Assembly: GCA_009617715.1 (NCBI GenBank)
Contig: VTFK01000035.1
Location: forward strand, 806,001 to 870,000
Source: Plectrocnemia conspersa
Taxonomy: Eukaryota; Arthropoda; Insecta; Trichoptera; Polycentropodidae
Direction: 5' to 3'
DNA: 64,000 bases
A model generated the notes under the pieces. It was not told where the DNA came from. It worked only from the letters and a program-made list of their open reading frames with translations, and searched no databases. The translations under genes and the position numbers were made by a program. How positions within the stretch are numbered: position 1 is the first letter of the stretch; each line of letters begins with the position of its first letter. Shown here one piece after another: positions 60,253 to 64,000 of the stretch.

Positions 60253-62558
60253 CTGTTCAAACCATTTTACATTTCGCTTTACGTCCTATTATTATAGTCG
60301 TTCACATGATAATATAAATAGACACAGAGTGCATAAACGGTAAACAATGACCATTGAACGATGCACGTTTCATCGCCTGTTTTGAATACATTGTACAAAT
60401 AAGATACTCATACTTTAAAAAATACGTGAAGATTATAAAAAATGATAAAAAGATACTCAAAGAAATGGTGATAAGTGAAATATTATATTTTTTTAATAAC
60501 AATAATTCGCGTTAAACAATATTTAAAACTAAGAAGTTAAGGGTCCGGTACACGCACACTCTATAGCTTCGGTATCTCACGACAGTGAGAAAAGAAAATA
60601 ACAATATTGTATTGTAAATACTCAGGCAGGCCTCAAAGATTCGCTAGAACGTCACGTTAAAGAAAAAGTCTGTATAGAGGAAGTATTCGAGAACTATAAT
60701 CATATAATAAAATTTCATGAACGTCAATGTTCCATTTATGTTGATTATGTAAGTTTAACTAAATAACAGTTTAAACTAGAAGCATTGTATCCGGTTTTAA
60801 GCTAACTTTTATTACTATACCTATCAAAATAAACCTACAATACTCAGTGCGATTTTTTAATAAATTATTGCTAGCTATTATTAGCAAGTATATTAAATGA
60901 TTTACAATTGATATTGAAAAAACTTTTTTAACATTTTAATTCGTTTTTTATTGACGTATTATTATAATATAAATTAGAAGAGAAACTAATAAAAAATAAT
61001 AAAATATAATTAATTACCATAACAGATTTATCATTCAATGTAACATAAAATCAATTCCATTTCCTATGTTAGTTTAAGGGTTAATCGGATAAATTGTGTC
61101 AAAGCCTCCCCAAACGTGACCTAATAGTGTTGTTACTCTGAACGATAACAAGGGATACATCTGCGACACGAAAATAAAAAGGAGATGCTTTGTCCTCCGA
61201 TGACCCAAATACATTCTGGGTACTCCCCCCTGGAATAATTCCATTTTCCGTTTATGGGATGCGCCTCTTCTTTATTGGTTAAAATAAATCAAATTGCATG
61301 GCGAAACTGAAGTAAACATGCCTATTTCAGCCCCCCTTTCGAAATTTATGGTCCTAGTATTCGAGGGGCAGTACATAATTTTCTGACCATTTTTTTAAGA
61401 TCGGATTCTGAATCATATTATTTTATTGTGTCATCAGATGTATGGTGAACATTTATTAGCGATTCGATTTTTTTTAAATCAAATATATTCATAGGTTGAT
61501 CATAATATTTTTTAATCCATTGATCGCTTGAAATACTGTCAAAACATCAAAACATTCTGTCAAAAGATTAATATTAAAAGCCGCTGCTTACTAATTGATC
61601 ATTAATCATACATATATGTAAAATGAACAAAATTAACCTATATTCATAAAAATATGCAGTTGAAGTCACAAAAGTTAATATATAAGAAACAAAATAACTT
61701 TATAAGAAGTATATATACGGGTAGTAACTATACTTTTTCATATAAATATACTGTGAATTAATGTGATTTGTGTATATCTCCGCGAATCAGGAAACACAAA
61801 ATTGAAGATATATTGAAGCAAGGAGATTAATCTGAAAGCTATTGAATATACCCCTAGATACGCAATTTGTGCTTCCCAAAATATAATTTAGAAAATAGCA
61901 AAATAATTTATAGCTAAGGTGGACAAGCTGAGTTATGATCTCAGATTGTCTTCATTGTGATCGGGAGCTAAAGATAAATCGTTAAAGGCGATGTAAAAGT
62001 TTCTTTGTGACTCGTCACTGTCACCGTATAGGCCCGAATTTTTTTTAAGATAATATAATAATATTTTTAGCTTTGGTCTGTAGGATCATTGCTTAATACG
62101 TTTCAAGTAAACTATTTTGAATATATCTCACCGCCCAAGCGGTTGCGTTTCACAAAGAAACGTTGGTAAAACACACCGTAAAATTTGTCATGAAGAGCGG
62201 TAAGGGCAGATTTAATTTTGTTGCAATTGTATGTTTGCGCCTGTGTGGGGCCAACATATACAACATTAGTATAAAGATAAATAGTTTTAAATATTTCAAA
62301 CCATTAATTTAGTAAATATCACCCTATATATTATCGCACTTGAAATAGTTGATCATTAGAATACCTTATTGCAAATATTTTTCGTTAATTTATATTAGAT
62401 CCATGTAATAATTAGCAGTGATATAAATTTATTATGATACCATATTTTCCATCAAATCAAAATAAAAAAAATATTCATTTTGCTCTACGTAGACAATACA
62501 CGAAAAAGACTAAGAACAGAGTAAAAGAGGCCAAAAAATTATGGACTACCCCTTGTAT
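60253..62558. other. intron-like AT-rich region, no gene seen
   Basis: If the 62.7-62.9 kb frame is the first transporter exon, this is the first intron. A less AT-rich stretch at 61.08-61.38 kb (with CCTCCCCAAACGTGACC and GGGTACTCCCCCCTGG) has no identifiable function. Confidence 0.4.
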
Positions 62559-62675
62559 TTACAAGACTATAGCATAGTCAGAGATATTATTTATTTTTAT
62601 TTCATTGGACACATTTGGGTCGTTTGCGTTATGAAAATATTTTGCTTCTTTGATGGTTAATGCCAAAACTTGCAC

Positions 62676-62906
62676 ATTCAATTTGCTGCGAATCTTGGCG
62701 TATACGACCTTTTGTATTTGCTCTTCCAGAGTTTTGTCTCGACGTCTCGCCGGTGAGTTTTCTTCGTTTTGGATGAATCCAGGAAAGTTCAGTTCCGGAA
62801 AGTCCAACTCGCAAGAAGGAATGTCGCCGCTGGTGGCCAGTCCTGAGTCTTCGGCCAAGGCTGATATTTGCCGGAAGAAGTGATGTTCAGAATCCGGCGA
62901 GTGCAT
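62676..62906 (-). CDS. candidate first coding exon of the transporter, or a separate small gene
   Basis: From ATG at 62906 (context TTCAAAAATGCAC) the frame reads MHSPDSEHHFFRQISALAED, then DIPSCELDFPELNFPGFIQN, then DKTLEEQIQKVVYAKIRSKL. It stays open to 62559 (115 codons), but the last third is AT-rich and looks like intron. Phase-0 donors exist after 62709 (GTCGTA) and 62676 (GTGCAA), which would fit the phase-0 start of the next transporter exon at 60252. It is polar, as expected for the cytoplasmic N-terminus of an SLC16-type carrier. Neither donor is strong, so a stand-alone 115-residue protein remains possible. Confidence 0.45.
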
Positions 62907-64000
62907 TTTTGAAGTGACACAAATGATTCGTCACATCTTAGAGAAAAAATCACGTACTGTTTAATAAAGAGCACAAAAGAATCATCTTCAACATTTCACT
63001 GTATTTTTAAATCACATTAGTCAATAAACTTTTTTACAACCATCTGATACCAGAAACGATTTTGATTAATTCAAATTAATAAAATAGAGCAAAACATCTT
63101 TATTCTTTTAAACCCTAAACATTAAACAATATTTTTATCTTAAAGACATTTTTGCGATTTATATTAAAATGCATTTTCATTCGATCATCTTGGATAAGGT
63201 TATCGTAGATTATTTTGATATTTTAAATAAATATCAAGGTTAATTAATTTAATTCATATTTGATAATAATTTTGTACGAAAAAAAGTATCATTAAGAACT
63301 TCAAAGTAGGGAAAATGAACATTATTAAAAAAAAGTTCACCTAATAAATGTAAAAATAACGACACATTAATAAAATACATTATAGACACAAATGCATAAT
63401 TTGATTAATGTAATTTCAGTCTGGTTAAATATAGTAACAAGTTTTTGTGTTAATTTTAGAAGGATTTCTCAGGTTTATCAATTAAACCAACATTAAACTA
63501 TGCTTACAAATGTAAAAATTTAAATATTATATGAATAAATCATGAGCACCCGTGACAAAGTCTGTTTCGGTTTGTGATATACAAAGATGGGTTCTAAACG
63601 TTTATGACGAAAAGGTTTTTTTTTGTTAAAATGTGACATCGACGCGAGAAAATTATTTTTGCGGATTAAATAAAAGTAACCGTCATTAATCAGCAAGATT
63701 AAAAGTATTCATCGAAAATGCACTGAGAAAGAATAGCACGTGCATTCGGCACTGTCATTTGAACGGATGCTCTTAATCTGCTTTCATTGGCAACACATTT
63801 TTTTATAAAACTCGCCACATTTTTGTAATTAAATAATGAAAAAAAACAAAATTTTAAGAAATTTTGTTTTTGAAGATATTATTAAGTAATGTTATGGTCC
63901 TCTCCAAGTGAAAAATAATCTGAAATGGGTATTCATTTTTTTTTGTTTTCAGCTTACGTCACCAAATATGATTTGAGTAACAATGCATTTTTCACAAAGT
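62907..64000. other. right-hand end, no gene seen
   Basis: This is AT-rich sequence without protein-like frames or recognised repeats. It would contain the promoter of the minus-strand gene starting at 62906 if that reading is right. Confidence 0.4.

Overview
The window is AT-rich nuclear DNA from an animal and almost certainly an insect. The genes have many short introns with GT..AG borders, and the spaces between exons are filled with decayed piggyBac, hAT, Tc1/mariner and LINE copies. The encoded proteins are typical of arthropods. I cannot fix the order or species from the sequence alone.

Left end (1-6.3 kb, plus strand): two C2H2 zinc-finger genes lie in tandem. The first is cut by the window edge. 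The second has about 20 fingers in one long exon plus three likely short 5' exons. Both use an unusual linker of the HSDxRDFKC type. They are separated by AT-rich sequence containing a shared diverged repeat.

PLD region (7.4-36.9 kb, plus strand): there are two complete 11-exon copies of a phospholipase D3-like gene, a type II membrane protein with two HKD motifs, at 7642-12162 and 30493-36839. The duplicated unit includes about 240 bases of upstream sequence and a tiny upstream ORF. The two proteins can be assembled without a break (504 and 505 residues). The 18 kb between them holds two orphan coding-looking exons (13.1 and 21.5 kb), a degenerate LINE at 15.4-16.3 kb, another LINE piece at 22.9-23.1 kb, hAT-like ends, diverged AT-rich arrays and otherwise nothing I can name.

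SMC3 (38.8-50.5 kb, minus strand): the cohesin subunit gene is recognisable end to end in 18 exons. The reading frame is broken four times, three of them in homopolymer runs, one of which falls in the ATPase signature motif. Its 6.3 kb second intron is a transposon nest: a piggyBac-like element carrying a hAT-type MITE with a perfect 8-base target duplication, a second piggyBac end, and two Tc1/mariner remnants.

Right end (50.7-64 kb): a short satellite-like array (50.77-51.17 kb) and a probable solo LTR (51.73-51.93 kb) come first. They are followed by a minus-strand monocarboxylate-transporter-type MFS gene of at least ten exons (52753-60252), with a candidate first exon at 62.7-62.9 kb. 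One of its introns contains a palindromic MITE and another a Jockey-like LINE scrap.

The genes are functionally unrelated: DNA-binding regulators, a lysosomal-type nuclease/lipase family protein, a chromosome-cohesion ATPase and a solute carrier. They look like ordinary neighbours in a repeat-rich insect chromosome, not a dedicated gene cluster. The most interesting items are the recent PLD3 duplication with its conserved upstream ORF, the block-wise growth of the zinc-finger gene, the frame breaks in SMC3, and the nested transposons.
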